DNA from: Betaproteobacteria bacterium | GTDB taxonomy: Bacteria > Pseudomonadota > Gammaproteobacteria > Burkholderiales > Usitatibacteraceae | DNA: 64,000 bases | Direction of reading: 5' to 3' | NCBI GenBank assembly: GCA_016720925.1 | Contig: JADKJR010000004.1 | Location: forward strand, 349,378-413,377 | Shown: in pieces, positions 46,890-56,718 of the stretch | How positions within the stretch are numbered: the first letter of the stretch is position 1 | How the letters are laid out: the number at the start of each line of letters is the position of its first letter | The notes under the pieces: generated by a model | Seen by the model: only the letters and a program-made list of their open reading frames with translations | Database searches by the model: none | Told to the model about the DNA's origin: nothing | Made by a program: the position numbers and the translations under genes

Positions 46890-47306
46890 TCAATGTTCTG
46901 GTGTTTGATCCGGTGGTCCGCTTCGAGTCATCCGTACCTTGCGCGCTACGGTCAATTCTTGCATGCGTGCAAGGCTTTTCTGATGGGATTTCTCTGATTT
47001 TTCGCGCAAGTCTGCATAGGAGTTCCGAATCCGCTTGCGTTCTTCATCATTCTTGCAACTGTCGAGACTCCGTGATTCGTCTCTTTCGAATTCCGCAACT
47101 AAGTGCTTATGGGAGGTGATAATGCGCTGGATCAGGTCGCTTTCGATGGCAAGATGTTTGGCTGTCTCTGTGTCGTGCCAAACCCGCATATCTGGCTCGT
47201 AGCGGCCGCTTGCCATGTATTGCTCGATTTCTTCCCGCTCGGTTACTGTTAGCGGACCGAGCAAGTCCCAAAATTCATTGCTCGGATATTTTGGATCATT
47301 CGCCAT
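46890..47306 (-). CDS. Hypothetical soluble charged protein
   Basis: 138 residues, no signal peptide or membrane span, rich in Glu, Arg and Lys; the second half looks helical (KNDEERKRIRNSYADLREKS). I do not recognise a family. It starts 7 bases after the mmsA stop, so it is co-transcribed with the valine genes, but a role in that pathway is not shown. It is a possible late insertion between mmsA and mmsB. Confidence 0.6.
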   Translation of the reverse strand: MANDPKYPSNEFWDLLGPLTVTEREEIEQYMASGRYEPDMRVWHDTETAKHLAIESDLIQRIITSHKHLVAEFERDESRSLDSCKNDEERKRIRNSYADLREKSEKSHQKSLARMQELTVARKVRMTRSGPPDQTPEH

Positions 47307-47313
47307 TTCGAAT

Positions 47314-48837
47314 TTATTTCAACGAAATGGTCGTATTCACCCCCGTACTCACCGCCGCATCATCAAACCACCGCGCGGTCACCGTCTTCACCTGCGTGTA
47401 GAACTGCACCACCTGTTTTCCATATGGACCCAGATCGCCCAGCTTCGAACCACGCGAACCAGTGAAGCTGAAGTAGGGCACAGGAACGGGAACGGGCACG
47501 TTAATACCGACCTGGCCGACATCGATTTCATTCTGGAATTTTCTCGCCGCCGCGCCGGACTGGGTGAAGATGCCGGTGCCATTGCCATACGGATTCGCGT
47601 TGGTGAGCGCGATGGCTTCATCGAGCGAATCGACTGCAACGATCACCATCACCGGCCCGAAGATCTCGGTTTTGTATATGTGATGATGCGGTTGCACGCC
47701 GGAGAAAATAGTTGGTGCAATGAAGTTGCCGCTTTCGTAACCCGGTACCGACGGATTGCGCCCGTCGAGTTCAAGTTTTGCACCTTCTTCCACGCCCATG
47801 GCGATATGCGATTCGATGCGCTGTTTGGCCTGAGTCGAGATCACCGGCCCCAAATCAGTTCCGGGCTCATTGCCGGCGTTGACCTTGAGCGTTTTGGCCT
47901 TGGCGACGATGTCCGGAATCCATTTAGTGGCGTCTCCCACCAGCACCGCGACCGACGTGGCCATGCAGCGCTGCCCGGCCGCACCGAAGGTGGCGCCGAC
48001 CAGAGCATTGAGCGCCTGATCCTTGTTGGCATCGGGCATGATGATGGCGTGATTCTTCGCACCCATCATGCACTGCGCGCGTTTGCCGTGATGGCTCGAG
48101 AGTTTGTAGACATGCTCGCCGACATGGCAGGAGCCCACGAACGATACGGCCTTGACCTCAGGATGCGAGCAGAGCGCATCAACGGCTTCTTTGCCGCCAT
48201 GCACGATATTCAGCACCCCGGGCGGCACACCCGCTTCCATGGCCAGTTCGGCCAGCAGCATCGGCGTCATCGGATCCTGCTCGGATGGTTTCAGTACGAA
48301 AGTATTGCCGCAGGCAATCGCCATCGGGAACATCCAAAGCGGAATCATGGCCGGGAAATTGAAAGGTGTAATTCCCGCGCAAACGCCGATTGGTTGACGG
48401 ATGAAATAGGTGTCGATACCGCCGGCGACGTTTTCGGCAATTTCGCCAAGCGAGAGCGTGCCGATGGAGCACGCGTGCTCGACGACTTCCAGTCCGCGGA
48501 ATACGTCGCCTTCCGCATCGGGCAGGGTCTTCCCCTGTTCGGCGGTCAGGCAAGCCGCCAGTTTTTTCATGTCGCGGCGGATCAGTTCCTGCAGCTTCAG
48601 CATCACGCGGGAGCGGGCGCCAATTGGCGTGTGTTTCCAGCTCTTGAATGCCTCAGCCGCGCCGGTGATGGCTGCCTCCAGTTCTTCCTTGGTCGCGAAT
48701 GGCACACGCGCCAGCACTTCCTGCGTGGCGGGGTTGATCACATCTTTCCAGACCTGGGTTTTGGATTCGACAAACTTGCCGTTGATCAGGAGCTTGACGG
48801 TGGCGGGGGTGGTTTGGGGTTTGAGTACGGCAGACAT
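47314..48837 (-). CDS. mmsA: Methylmalonate-semialdehyde dehydrogenase (CoA-acylating)
   Basis: 507 residues, ALDH superfamily. It converts methylmalonate semialdehyde with CoA and NAD to propionyl-CoA in valine degradation. Family features are GAKNHAIIMPDANKDQALNA, the catalytic Cys in GAAGQRCMATSVAVLVG, and SFTGSRGSKLGDLGPYGKQV near the end. The start MSAVLKPQTTPATVKL is chosen because GAGGAG lies eight bases before its ATG; an upstream ATG at 48852 sits inside that ribosome site. It heads the run mmsA-hypothetical-mmsB-hydratase-hydrolase-FAH. Confidence 0.95.
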   Translation of the reverse strand: MSAVLKPQTTPATVKLLINGKFVESKTQVWKDVINPATQEVLARVPFATKEELEAAITGAAEAFKSWKHTPIGARSRVMLKLQELIRRDMKKLAACLTAEQGKTLPDAEGDVFRGLEVVEHACSIGTLSLGEIAENVAGGIDTYFIRQPIGVCAGITPFNFPAMIPLWMFPMAIACGNTFVLKPSEQDPMTPMLLAELAMEAGVPPGVLNIVHGGKEAVDALCSHPEVKAVSFVGSCHVGEHVYKLSSHHGKRAQCMMGAKNHAIIMPDANKDQALNALVGATFGAAGQRCMATSVAVLVGDATKWIPDIVAKAKTLKVNAGNEPGTDLGPVISTQAKQRIESHIAMGVEEGAKLELDGRNPSVPGYESGNFIAPTIFSGVQPHHHIYKTEIFGPVMVIVAVDSLDEAIALTNANPYGNGTGIFTQSGAAARKFQNEIDVGQVGINVPVPVPVPYFSFTGSRGSKLGDLGPYGKQVVQFYTQVKTVTARWFDDAAVSTGVNTTISLK

Positions 48838-48897
48838 GGCAATTCTCCTCATTGAATCCGGTTGCGCCGAAGGCGTTTACGGCGCGTCGCATTCTTC

Positions 48898-48903
48898 ATT
48901 ATA
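48898..48903 (-). promoter_or_regulatory. Candidate -10 box for the mmsA operon
   Basis: TATAAT on the - strand, about 60 bases before the mmsA start, in the 202-bp gap that separates mmsA from icmF. The -35 region (GAACAT at 17 bases) is weak. It suggests the valine genes can be transcribed apart from icmF. Motif match only. Confidence 0.4.
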
Positions 48904-49039
48904 GGTTCGACCGGCGCCTCATGTTCTTACCCGCAATCAATAGTTTCCGCCCAAATGAGTGTGGTAATTGGTAATGGCGGAAACTTCCGGGTAGCAAGGC
49001 ACCATGAGCCCATGGTTCTGCCAGCGGGGCAGTGTCTAT

Positions 49040-52000
49040 TTACATATTGCGCCGGTATTGCCCGCCAACCTCGTACAGCGCACTGGAAATCTGCCCCAGC
49101 GAACAATGCCGTACCGCGCCCATCATGACCTCAAACACATTTTCATGATCGATCACGGCTTTGCGCAATTGATCCTGCCACTGTGCCGACTGGTCCGCGT
49201 GTCTCGACTGAAAATCGGCCAGCCGTTTGAGCTGCGATTGCTTTTCTTCGTCGCTCGACCGCGCCAGTTCAATCTCGCCGGAGACGCCGGAACCCTTGGG
49301 ATTGAGGAAGGTATTTACGCCGATGATGGGATAGGAACCATCGTGCTTCTTGTGCTCGTAGTGCATCGACTCTTCCTGAATCTTGCCGCGCTGGTAGCCG
49401 GTTTCCATGGCGCCCAGCACGCCGCCCCGCGAGGCGATGGCCTCGAATTCCTTCAGCACCGCCTCCTCAACCAGATCGGTGAGTTCATCGATGATGAAGG
49501 CACCCTGATTCGGATTTTCGTTTTTCGCGACACCCCATTCGCGGTTGATGATCATCTGGATCGCAATCGCGCGGCGCACGCTTTCTTCGGTCGGCGTGGT
49601 GATCGCTTCGTCGTAGGCGTTGGTGTGCAGCGAGTTGCAATTGTCGTAAACGGCAATCAGTGCCTGCAGCGTGGTACGAATGTCGTTGAAATCCATTTCC
49701 TGCGCATGCAGCGAACGGCCGGAAGTCTGGATGTGGTATTTGAGTTTCTGCGAACGCTCGCTGGCGCCGTAACGATTCTTCATCGCCACCGCCCAGATGC
49801 GGCGCGCGACGCGGCCCATCACCGAATACTCGGGGTCCATGCCATTGCTGAAGAAGAAACTCAGGTTCGGCGCGAAGTCGTCGATGTGCATGCCGCGCGC
49901 CAGATAGGCTTCGACATAGGTAAAGCCATTCGACAGCGTGAACGCCAGTTGCGAGATCGGGTTGGCGCCCGCCTCGGCGATGTGATATCCGGAAATGGAG
50001 ACCGAGTAGAAATTGCGGATCTTGTTTTGGACGAAATATTCAGCGATGTCGCCCATCATCTTCAGCGCGAACTCGGTTGAAAAGATGCAGGTGTTCTGGC
50101 CCTGGTCTTCCTTGAGAATATCCGCCTGCACGGTGCCGCGCACGGAGGAGAGCGTCCACTCGCGAATTTTTTGCACCTCGTCATCCGTGGCGTCGCGCGC
50201 GTTTTGCTCGCGGAACTTTTCCACCTGCTGATCGATCGCGGCATTGAGGAACATCGCCAGGATCATCGGCGCGGGACCGTTGATGGTCATCGATACCGAG
50301 GTGGCCGGATCGCAAAGATTGAAGCCGGAGTAGAGCACCTTGAGGTCATCGAGTGTGGCAATCGATACCCCGGAATTGCCGACCTTGCCGTAGATATCCG
50401 GGCGCAGGTCGGGGTCGCAGCCGTAGAGCGTCACGGAATCAAACGCGGTTGACAGGCGTTTGGCCGGCAAGCCTTCGGAGACCTTGCGGAAACGCAGATT
50501 GGTGCGAAACGCGTCGCCCTCGCCGGCGAACATGCGGGTCGGATCTTCGTTCTCGCGCTTGAAAGCGAACACGCCGGACGTATAGGGAAAGGAGCCGGGC
50601 ACATTCTCGCGCATCAGAAATTTGAGCAGTTCGCCCTCATCGTCGAAACGCGGCAGCACCACCTTGCGGATCTTGGTGCCCGACAGCGTTTCCTGCGTCA
50701 GCTGGGTGCGGATTTCCTTGTCACGGATCTTCACCACGTACTCGTCACCGGCGTAGGCTTTCTTCATGTCGGGCCACATGGCCAGAAGTTTTCTGGCATG
50801 CGGCGAGAGTTGCCCATCCTTCAAGGCAATCAATTCGTCGAAATTCGTGACGGGTTTTTCGCAGCCTGCAAACATGGCCTTCGACATCCTGAGGGCCTGG
50901 CGCTCCCGGGCAATTAGCGCCTGCTCGCCGATCTCCCTGTGATAGCCACGCACGGCATCGGCGATGTCCGCGAGATAACGCACGCGACCGACCGGTACAA
51001 TGGCGCGGCCGGCTGACGATTGTTTGACGGTTGCGGGTGCAAGCTTTCCCGCTTTCAGTTTGAGGCCAAGTTTGGCAAGCCCGGGCAACATCGCCTGATA
51101 GAGTGCCGTTACGCCATCGTCGTTGAAGCGCGCTGCCATGGTGCCGAATACCGGCATGTTGTCGGCGGCCTCGGCAAATTTTTCGCGATTGCGCTGGTAC
51201 TGCTTGCGCACATCGCGCAGCGCATCTTCCGCACCTTTGCGATCAAATTTGTTGATGGCCACAAAGTCTGCATAGTCGAGCATGTCGATCTTTTCAAGTT
51301 GTGACGCCGCGCCGAATTCCGGCGTCATCACATAAAGCGACATATCCACCAATGGCACGATGGCCGCGTTACCTTGTCCGATGCCTGAGGTCTCGACGAT
51401 GATGAGGTCAAAGCCCGCGACTTTGCAGGCCGCGAGTACATCGGGCAATGCCTTGGAAATCTCGCTACCAGTATCGCGTGTAGCCAGTGAGCGCATGTAG
51501 ATATTCGGATGCTGGATGGCGTTCATGCGGATACGGTCGCCCAGCAGCGCGCCGCCGGTGCGCTTCCGCGACGGATCGATGGAAATAACGGCAATTTTCT
51601 GGCTGTCTTCCTGGTCCAGGCGGAATCGGCGGATCAGTTCGTCGGTCAGCGAAGACTTGCCGGCGCCGCCCGTGCCGGTAATGCCCAACGCCGGCGTTGG
51701 CGACACGGCCTTCTTCGCGTTCGCCTTTACTAACAAGGCTTTTTTCGCCTCCTCGGGCCAGGTGCCGTTTTCGAGAGCCGTGATGATCTGGGCCAGGGCA
51801 CGCCGATCGCCGCTTTCAAGCGCCGCCAGGTTTTGCGGTGCATCCACGCTGATGTCCACGTCGCAACGCGACACCATGTCGTTGATCATTCCCTGCAGGC
51901 CCATCGCCTGGCCATCCTGCACCGAATAGATATGCGTCACGCCATACGCATGCAGTTCCTGGATCTCTGCCGGGACGATCACGCCGCCACCGCCGCCGAA

Positions 52001-52309
52001 TACTTTGATTTTCTCGCCGCCGCGTTCCTTCAGCAGGTCGATCATGTATTTGAAGAACTCGACGTGGCCGCCCTGGTAAGACGAAATGGCGATGCCCTGC
52101 ACATCTTCGTGAAGCGCGGCGGTGACGATTTCGTCGACCGACCGGTTATGGCCAAGGTGAATCACTTCGACGCCCGTCGATTGCAGGATGCGTCGCATGA
52201 TATTGATGGAGGCGTCATGGCCGTCAAACAGCGACGCGGCGGTAACGAAACGAACTTTGTGGTGGAGTTTGCAGGGCTCCAGTTTGGCGGTAATGCTGAG
52301 ATCGGTCAT
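49040..52309 (-). CDS. icmF: Fused isobutyryl-CoA mutase IcmF
   Basis: 1089 residues in the three-part order of IcmF: an N-terminal B12-binding domain (~15-150; DGHDASINIMRR carries the base-off His), a MeaB-like G-protein chaperone (~205-430; Walker A GITGTGGAGKSSL), and a C-terminal acyl-CoA mutase barrel (~560-1089; YSVSISGYHIAEAGANPISQ). It interconverts isobutyryl-CoA and butyryl-CoA using adenosylcobalamin; the G-domain loads and repairs the cofactor. Single-gene methylmalonyl-CoA mutases lack the internal G-domain, so the IcmF call is firm. It lies between the valine and leucine gene sets, fitting use of isobutyryl-CoA from valine. Confidence 0.94.
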   Translation of the reverse strand: MTDLSITAKLEPCKLHHKVRFVTAASLFDGHDASINIMRRILQSTGVEVIHLGHNRSVDEIVTAALHEDVQGIAISSYQGGHVEFFKYMIDLLKERGGEKIKVFGGGGGVIVPAEIQELHAYGVTHIYSVQDGQAMGLQGMINDMVSRCDVDISVDAPQNLAALESGDRRALAQIITALENGTWPEEAKKALLVKANAKKAVSPTPALGITGTGGAGKSSLTDELIRRFRLDQEDSQKIAVISIDPSRKRTGGALLGDRIRMNAIQHPNIYMRSLATRDTGSEISKALPDVLAACKVAGFDLIIVETSGIGQGNAAIVPLVDMSLYVMTPEFGAASQLEKIDMLDYADFVAINKFDRKGAEDALRDVRKQYQRNREKFAEAADNMPVFGTMAARFNDDGVTALYQAMLPGLAKLGLKLKAGKLAPATVKQSSAGRAIVPVGRVRYLADIADAVRGYHREIGEQALIARERQALRMSKAMFAGCEKPVTNFDELIALKDGQLSPHARKLLAMWPDMKKAYAGDEYVVKIRDKEIRTQLTQETLSGTKIRKVVLPRFDDEGELLKFLMRENVPGSFPYTSGVFAFKRENEDPTRMFAGEGDAFRTNLRFRKVSEGLPAKRLSTAFDSVTLYGCDPDLRPDIYGKVGNSGVSIATLDDLKVLYSGFNLCDPATSVSMTINGPAPMILAMFLNAAIDQQVEKFREQNARDATDDEVQKIREWTLSSVRGTVQADILKEDQGQNTCIFSTEFALKMMGDIAEYFVQNKIRNFYSVSISGYHIAEAGANPISQLAFTLSNGFTYVEAYLARGMHIDDFAPNLSFFFSNGMDPEYSVMGRVARRIWAVAMKNRYGASERSQKLKYHIQTSGRSLHAQEMDFNDIRTTLQALIAVYDNCNSLHTNAYDEAITTPTEESVRRAIAIQMIINREWGVAKNENPNQGAFIIDELTDLVEEAVLKEFEAIASRGGVLGAMETGYQRGKIQEESMHYEHKKHDGSYPIIGVNTFLNPKGSGVSGEIELARSSDEEKQSQLKRLADFQSRHADQSAQWQDQLRKAVIDHENVFEVMMGAVRHCSLGQISSALYEVGGQYRRNM

Positions 52310-52406
52310 GGCATTAGTCTATTGAGTACGCGTGTAACGGAACAATATCACCCAGACACTCGGCATCGTCAAATAAGTCGAATGTCAATGTGCATCGGCC
52401 TGCGGG

Positions 52407-52466
52407 CCAGCCTGGATGCGCCTCTCCCGGGCATATGCCCTGGAAGCCGCGCCAGTGCTGGGGTTT
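52407..52466. repeat. Nested palindromic repeat, copy 10 (decayed left arm)
   Basis: The right arm GCCGCGCCAGTGCTGGGGTTT is typical and the inner GGGCATATGCCC is a perfect palindrome, but the left arm reads CCAGCCTGGATGCGCC. It lies in the 419-bp gap between icmF and the gene at 52729, which are divergent; nothing else in that gap is recognisable. Confidence 0.75.
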
Positions 52467-52728
52467 CACGCCTCGGGTTAGTGCCATTCCCTGGCGGAAG
52501 TACTGCTGGATGCAGTATCTATTGGACGCCGAAGCGCGTAGCCATGTTGTCCGGGGAGCGACAATCGGGCGACATTTACGGCTGCGTGAGCTTTCTGCCA
52601 ATGGGATGTAAACCCGCGTTTTGGACACCTGTGTCACATTTTGTTGCAACTTGCGTCGCAGATCAGGGTCAACCATCGGAATCGCCCCCCGTTACTCGCA
52701 CACGACTCACAATAACTGGAGCCATTTT

Positions 52729-53376
52729 ATGAAGACCATACTGACAATTGCGGTGCTTTCCACCCTGGGTTTGTCCGCCGGCGTTGTATCGGCCGCGCCC
52801 CACAATGATGTGGCGACGGTGATTTCCTCAACGCCTGTGTACGAACGCGTGGCCGCGCCTCGGCGCGAGTGCGTGACGGAGCAGGTCACTGCCTATGACG
52901 AGCGCCGCTCGCGTCGTCCGATTCGTGAAGAGTATGTGCCGGAATCGCGCTCCAGTTCCGGTGCGGGTACTGTACTCGGCGCCATTGTTGGTGGCGTGAT
53001 CGGTCACCAGTTTGGCAATAGTACCGGTGGACGCGACCACGGCACCGCTGCGGGTGCGGTACTCGGCGGCCTGATTGGCAACAGCATGGAGCGGAATAGC
53101 GGCGGTGACCGCTACGACGCTGGCTACAGCGGCAACGGCAGCTACAGCCGCGCCGCCTACGACGTCGAACGCGTGCCGGTAACGCGAGATGTACAGCGCT
53201 GCAATGTGGTGTCGGACTATCGTGAAGAAGTGCGTGGTTACGACGTGCGTTACAGCTTCAATGGCCGCGAATACATGACACGCCTCGCTTACGATCCGGG
53301 CCCGACTCTGCCCATTAACGTTGACGTGCGACCCAGCTATCGGGCGCCGGTGCCTTCGTATTCGAACCGGTATTGA
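52729..53376 (+). CDS. Glycine-zipper 2TM-domain envelope protein
   Basis: 215 residues. Signal peptide MKTILTIAVLSTLGLSAGVV is likely cut after VSAA. The centre has a glycine-zipper pair (GTVLGAIVGGVIGHQFG and GTAAGAVLGGLIGNSM) of the Rick_17kDa_Anti type found in outer-membrane and stress-related proteins. The C-terminal part has an RCNVVSDYREEVRGYDVRY segment common in this betaproteobacterial group. The start is the ATG before the signal peptide; a longer in-frame ORF from 52621 is rejected. It is the only + strand gene in this region and ends in a strong terminator. Function is unproven. Confidence 0.85.
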   Translation: MKTILTIAVLSTLGLSAGVVSAAPHNDVATVISSTPVYERVAAPRRECVTEQVTAYDERRSRRPIREEYVPESRSSSGAGTVLGAIVGGVIGHQFGNSTGGRDHGTAAGAVLGGLIGNSMERNSGGDRYDAGYSGNGSYSRAAYDVERVPVTRDVQRCNVVSDYREEVRGYDVRYSFNGREYMTRLAYDPGPTLPINVDVRPSYRAPVPSYSNRY

Positions 53377-53397
53377 TCGGATTCAACCGCAGCAATG

Positions 53398-53431
53398 AAC
53401 AACGCCGCTTTAGAGAGCGGCGTTGTTTTTT
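53398..53431 (+). terminator. Rho-independent terminator
   Basis: AACAACGCCGCT pairs perfectly with AGCGGCGTTGTT around a short loop, followed by a T run (53426-53431). It lies 21 bases after the glycine-zipper gene. Because the left arm is preceded by few A residues on the other strand, it is mainly unidirectional. Confidence 0.93.
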
Positions 53432-53503
53432 GTTGCGCAGTGAGAGGCTCTGGCCGTGCAGACTGCGGCCCGCGGACCTTCAATTGCCCAATCGCCGCTA
53501 TCG

Positions 53504-55489
53504 CTATTCGATGAAGGCAAAAAGCACCGCATCCGCCGGTACCAGATCGTTCTCCTTGAACGCCACCCGGTCCACTACCCCGTCCTTGGGGCTGACGATG
53601 GTGTGCTCCATTTTCATCGCTTCCAGGATGATCAGCGGTTGACCTTTCTTCACGTGGTCGCCAGCGTTTGCCATTACTTTCACCACCCGTCCCGGCATCA
53701 TGGCGGTCAGGCGGCCGGCGGCGCCGGTATCCTCCTGCTCAAAGTAGAAGGGATCGAATAGCGTGAGCGACGTGCGGCCGCGCGGCGTGATGACGGTGAG
53801 CTGATCGCCGGCGCGCAAAACCCGCGTCGCATTCTTGGATTCACCGAGTTTCACTTTCAGTGTGCCATCGTCGCGTTGCAGCCACGAAAAGGCGAGCCGC
53901 GTTTCGCCATGCCGAAAATAGCGCACGCCGATATCGACATCGACATGACACTCGACCGGTTCATCCAGCCCTTCAACCTTGAATTCCATCAGCCGGCTGG
54001 CGAAGCCATTCATGCGCCAGCCGCTGTTTTGCGACCACGGGTCACTGCCGACGAGCGGCGCTTCGTCTTCCATTACCCGTGCGCAGGCGGCGGCCAATGT
54101 CAGGTCGTCCAGTGCTGGCTTCGCCATCAGGGCTTCACGATGGCGAGGGATAAAACCCGTGTCGGTATCGCCATCAATAAACGCCGGATGTTGTACCAGC
54201 TGTTCGAGGAATTCGAGATTGGTCTTCACGCCCAGCACGTCAGTCTCACCGAGCGCGGCCTGCATGCGCCGAATCGCCTCGGCGCGATCGGCACCCCAGG
54301 TGATGAGTTTGGCGATCATCGGGTCGTAGTAGACGCTGATTGTGTCGCCGGTGACCACGCCAGTATCGAGACGGACGTCACCGTCTTCGTCGTCCTGTGG
54401 AATCGCGAAAAGATGCATCCTGCCGGTCTCGGGCAGGAAATCATTGGCCGGATCTTCCGCGCAAATGCGCACCTCGATGGCATGCCCGCCAGAGAGAATC
54501 TCGTTCTGCGTCAACGGCAGTGGCTCGCCCGCCGCGACGCGCAATTGCCATTCCACCAGGTCTTCGCCCGTGATCATCTCCGTGATCGGGTGCTCCACCT
54601 GCAAGCGCGTGTTCATCTCCATGAAAAAAAACTGGCGATCACCGCCGACGATGAATTCGATGGTCCCCGCGCCGCGATAGGCAATCGCTCGCGCCGCCGC
54701 CACCGCCGCCGCACCCATCCGGTCGCGCATATCGTCGTCGGCGGATTCGATGAAAGGCGAGGGCGTTTCTTCCAGCACTTTCTGATGCCGCCGCTGGATG
54801 GAACATTCGCGCTCAAACAGGTGCACGTAGTTGCCGTGGGTATCGCCGAACACCTGGAATTCAATGTGATGCGGACTTTGCACATAGCGCTCAATCAGCA
54901 CGGCATCGTCTCCGAAAGCGTTCTTCGATTCGCGCATGGCAGCGGCAAGCTGCGCGGAAAAGTCCTCAAACTTTTCGACCAGCCGCATGCCTTTGCCACC
55001 GCCGCCCGCAACCGCCTTGATCAACTGTGGATAGCCAACTATCTGCGACTGCGCCGCGAGAAACGCCGCGTCCTGGTTGTCGCCGTGATAGCCGGGCACC
55101 ACTGGCACGCCCGCCGCCTCCATCAGCGCCTTGGCGGCACTCTTGGAGCCCATCTTTTCGATGGCTTGCGGCGTCGGGCCGATGAACGCAAGGCCTGCCT
55201 TTTCGCAGTTAGCTGCGAATTGCTCGTTCTCCGACAGAAAGCCGTATCCGGGATGAATCGCTTGCGCGCCCGATTTCCGGGCCATTTCAATAATGACATC
55301 GCCCTTCAGGTAGGAATCGACCGGGCGCGGACCGCCGATCATGTATGCCTCATCGGCCTGAATCACATGTTGCGAAAACTGGTCGGCTTCGGAATAAACC
55401 GCAACCGTGCAAATGCCCATTCGTTTGCACGTGCGGATGATGCGGCAGGCGATTTCGCCACGATTGGCGATGAGGATTTTCGTGAACAT
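53504..55489 (-). CDS. liuD: Methylcrotonyl-CoA carboxylase biotin-carrying alpha subunit
   Basis: 661 residues: biotin carboxylase (1-~450; MFTKILIANRGEIACRIIRT, ATP-grasp loop AVAGGGGKGMRLV, MNTRLQVEHPITEMITG) followed by a linker and a biotinyl domain near the C-terminus with the biotinylated lysine in EAMKMEHTI. With the carboxyltransferase at 56719 it carboxylates 3-methylcrotonyl-CoA in leucine breakdown. Propionyl- or geranyl-CoA carboxylases are built alike, but the neighbouring methylglutaconyl-CoA hydratase and isovaleryl-CoA dehydrogenase genes support the leucine role. Also called mccA. Confidence 0.92.
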   Translation of the reverse strand: MFTKILIANRGEIACRIIRTCKRMGICTVAVYSEADQFSQHVIQADEAYMIGGPRPVDSYLKGDVIIEMARKSGAQAIHPGYGFLSENEQFAANCEKAGLAFIGPTPQAIEKMGSKSAAKALMEAAGVPVVPGYHGDNQDAAFLAAQSQIVGYPQLIKAVAGGGGKGMRLVEKFEDFSAQLAAAMRESKNAFGDDAVLIERYVQSPHHIEFQVFGDTHGNYVHLFERECSIQRRHQKVLEETPSPFIESADDDMRDRMGAAAVAAARAIAYRGAGTIEFIVGGDRQFFFMEMNTRLQVEHPITEMITGEDLVEWQLRVAAGEPLPLTQNEILSGGHAIEVRICAEDPANDFLPETGRMHLFAIPQDDEDGDVRLDTGVVTGDTISVYYDPMIAKLITWGADRAEAIRRMQAALGETDVLGVKTNLEFLEQLVQHPAFIDGDTDTGFIPRHREALMAKPALDDLTLAAACARVMEDEAPLVGSDPWSQNSGWRMNGFASRLMEFKVEGLDEPVECHVDVDIGVRYFRHGETRLAFSWLQRDDGTLKVKLGESKNATRVLRAGDQLTVITPRGRTSLTLFDPFYFEQEDTGAAGRLTAMMPGRVVKVMANAGDHVKKGQPLIILEAMKMEHTIVSPKDGVVDRVAFKENDLVPADAVLFAFIE

Positions 55490-55498
55490 GAATTGGAC

Positions 55499-55924
55499 TC
55501 AGGCCGTGAAGAGCAACTGGTAAGCCAGCAACAGCCACGTGCATGTCAGGAAAGTGATACTCGTCAGGAACGCATAGAAACGATGCATGACCACGTTGCT
55601 GGTGCAGTGGATATAGCTGTGAACAAAACGCGCCGCGACATAACCCCACGCCAATATCAGGTGCGGCATACAGATGAGTCCCGTCGCATGGATCGTAAGC
55701 ATGGCCACGTAAAACATCACCGGCGTTTCGAACAGGTTTCGAAAATTGTCGGCAGCGCGCGAATCGGTGATTGTCGCCGTCATCTGCGCCGACGTGGCGG
55801 TCTTCTGCGGGTGAATCCGATTGGCTTTGTAAAAGGCGATACGACGACGAAGCATCGTGACAGCAACCAGGCAGCCCAGCAAAAACATGGCTAGCAGGGG
55901 GTACAAAATGAGTTTTGCCTGCAT
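55499..55924 (-). CDS. MAPEG family membrane protein
   Basis: 141 residues with four hydrophobic segments. The MAPEG pattern is visible in NFRNLFETPVMFYVAMLTIH and in RFVHSYIHCTSNVVMHRFYA. Members include glutathione-dependent membrane transferases, though many bacterial ones are uncharacterised. It lies between liuD (9 bases) and the hydratase (3 bases), so it is part of the operon; a link with leucine breakdown is not known. Confidence 0.88.
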   Translation of the reverse strand: MQAKLILYPLLAMFLLGCLVAVTMLRRRIAFYKANRIHPQKTATSAQMTATITDSRAADNFRNLFETPVMFYVAMLTIHATGLICMPHLILAWGYVAARFVHSYIHCTSNVVMHRFYAFLTSITFLTCTWLLLAYQLLFTA

Positions 55925-55927
55925 GGT

Positions 55928-56716
55928 TCAGCTCTCCACAACCCAGCGGGCCTTGCGTTTTTCAAGAAATGCGCCGACACCTTCCCGGCCTTCGTCGCTC
56001 GCGCGCACGCGTGCGATGCGCTGCGCAGTGTCCGCGACGACCTCGCCGTCAATCGGACGGTGGGCGACGGCCGCAATGAGTTGCTTGCCTTCGTCAATGG
56101 CGCCGGGGCCGCAGCCCAGCAGCGCAATAACGAGATCGTTGATCTTCTCATCCATGGCGTCATCGTCGAGCGCCAGTTCGTGCAGCAGCCCCAACCGGAA
56201 GGCCTCGGCGGCATCGAATCGTTCCGCCGTGAGGAAATAGCGGTGGGCGGCGCGTTCGCCGATGGCGGCGATAACGTAAGGCGAAATTACCGCGGGGATC
56301 AAGCCGAGTTTCACTTCCGAGAGGGAAAACACGGCGTTCTGCGTGCCGACCGCCATATCGCAGCAGGCCACCAATCCCACGCCGCCACCATACGCAGCAC
56401 CTTGCACGCGGGCAATCGTCGGTTTGGAAAGTCCATGCAGCGTGGACATCAATGCGCCCAGCGCTTCCGCATCGCGAAGGTTTTCTTCATCGGAATAGCC
56501 CGCAACACGTTTCATCCAGCCGAGATCGCCGCCGGCGGAAAATGAGCGACCGACAGCTGAGAGGATGACCACGCGCACATTGGCGTTCGCATCGAGAGCG
56601 TGGAACGCCTCTGTCAATTCCTTGATCAGCACGTCGTCGAACGCGTTGTGCTTTTCAGGATTGTTCAGCGTAACAATACCCAGCGGGCCATCGGTTTCGA
56701 GAAGGAAATTACTCAT
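55928..56716 (-). CDS. liuC: Methylglutaconyl-CoA hydratase
   Basis: 262 residues, crotonase superfamily. Motifs SFSAGGDLGWMKRVAGYSDE and VQGAAYGGGVGLVACCDMAV form the oxyanion hole; the W-M-K-R segment after the first is common in methylglutaconyl-CoA hydratases. It hydrates 3-methylglutaconyl-CoA to HMG-CoA. The start MSNFLLETDGPLGIVTLNNP lies two bases after the liuB stop; the longer ORF upstream is read-through of liuB in another frame. Confidence 0.92.
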   Translation of the reverse strand: MSNFLLETDGPLGIVTLNNPEKHNAFDDVLIKELTEAFHALDANANVRVVILSAVGRSFSAGGDLGWMKRVAGYSDEENLRDAEALGALMSTLHGLSKPTIARVQGAAYGGGVGLVACCDMAVGTQNAVFSLSEVKLGLIPAVISPYVIAAIGERAAHRYFLTAERFDAAEAFRLGLLHELALDDDAMDEKINDLVIALLGCGPGAIDEGKQLIAAVAHRPIDGEVVADTAQRIARVRASDEGREGVGAFLEKRKARWVVES

Positions 56717-56718
56717 GA

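Noticed and set aside
47215..48855. 546-residue + strand open frame
   Set aside because: Antisense to mmsA, low-quality composition, no ribosome site; shadow.
53876..55894. 672-residue + strand open frame
   Set aside because: It lies antisense to liuD and the MAPEG gene, has Arg/His-rich composition and no domain; a GC-rich shadow frame.
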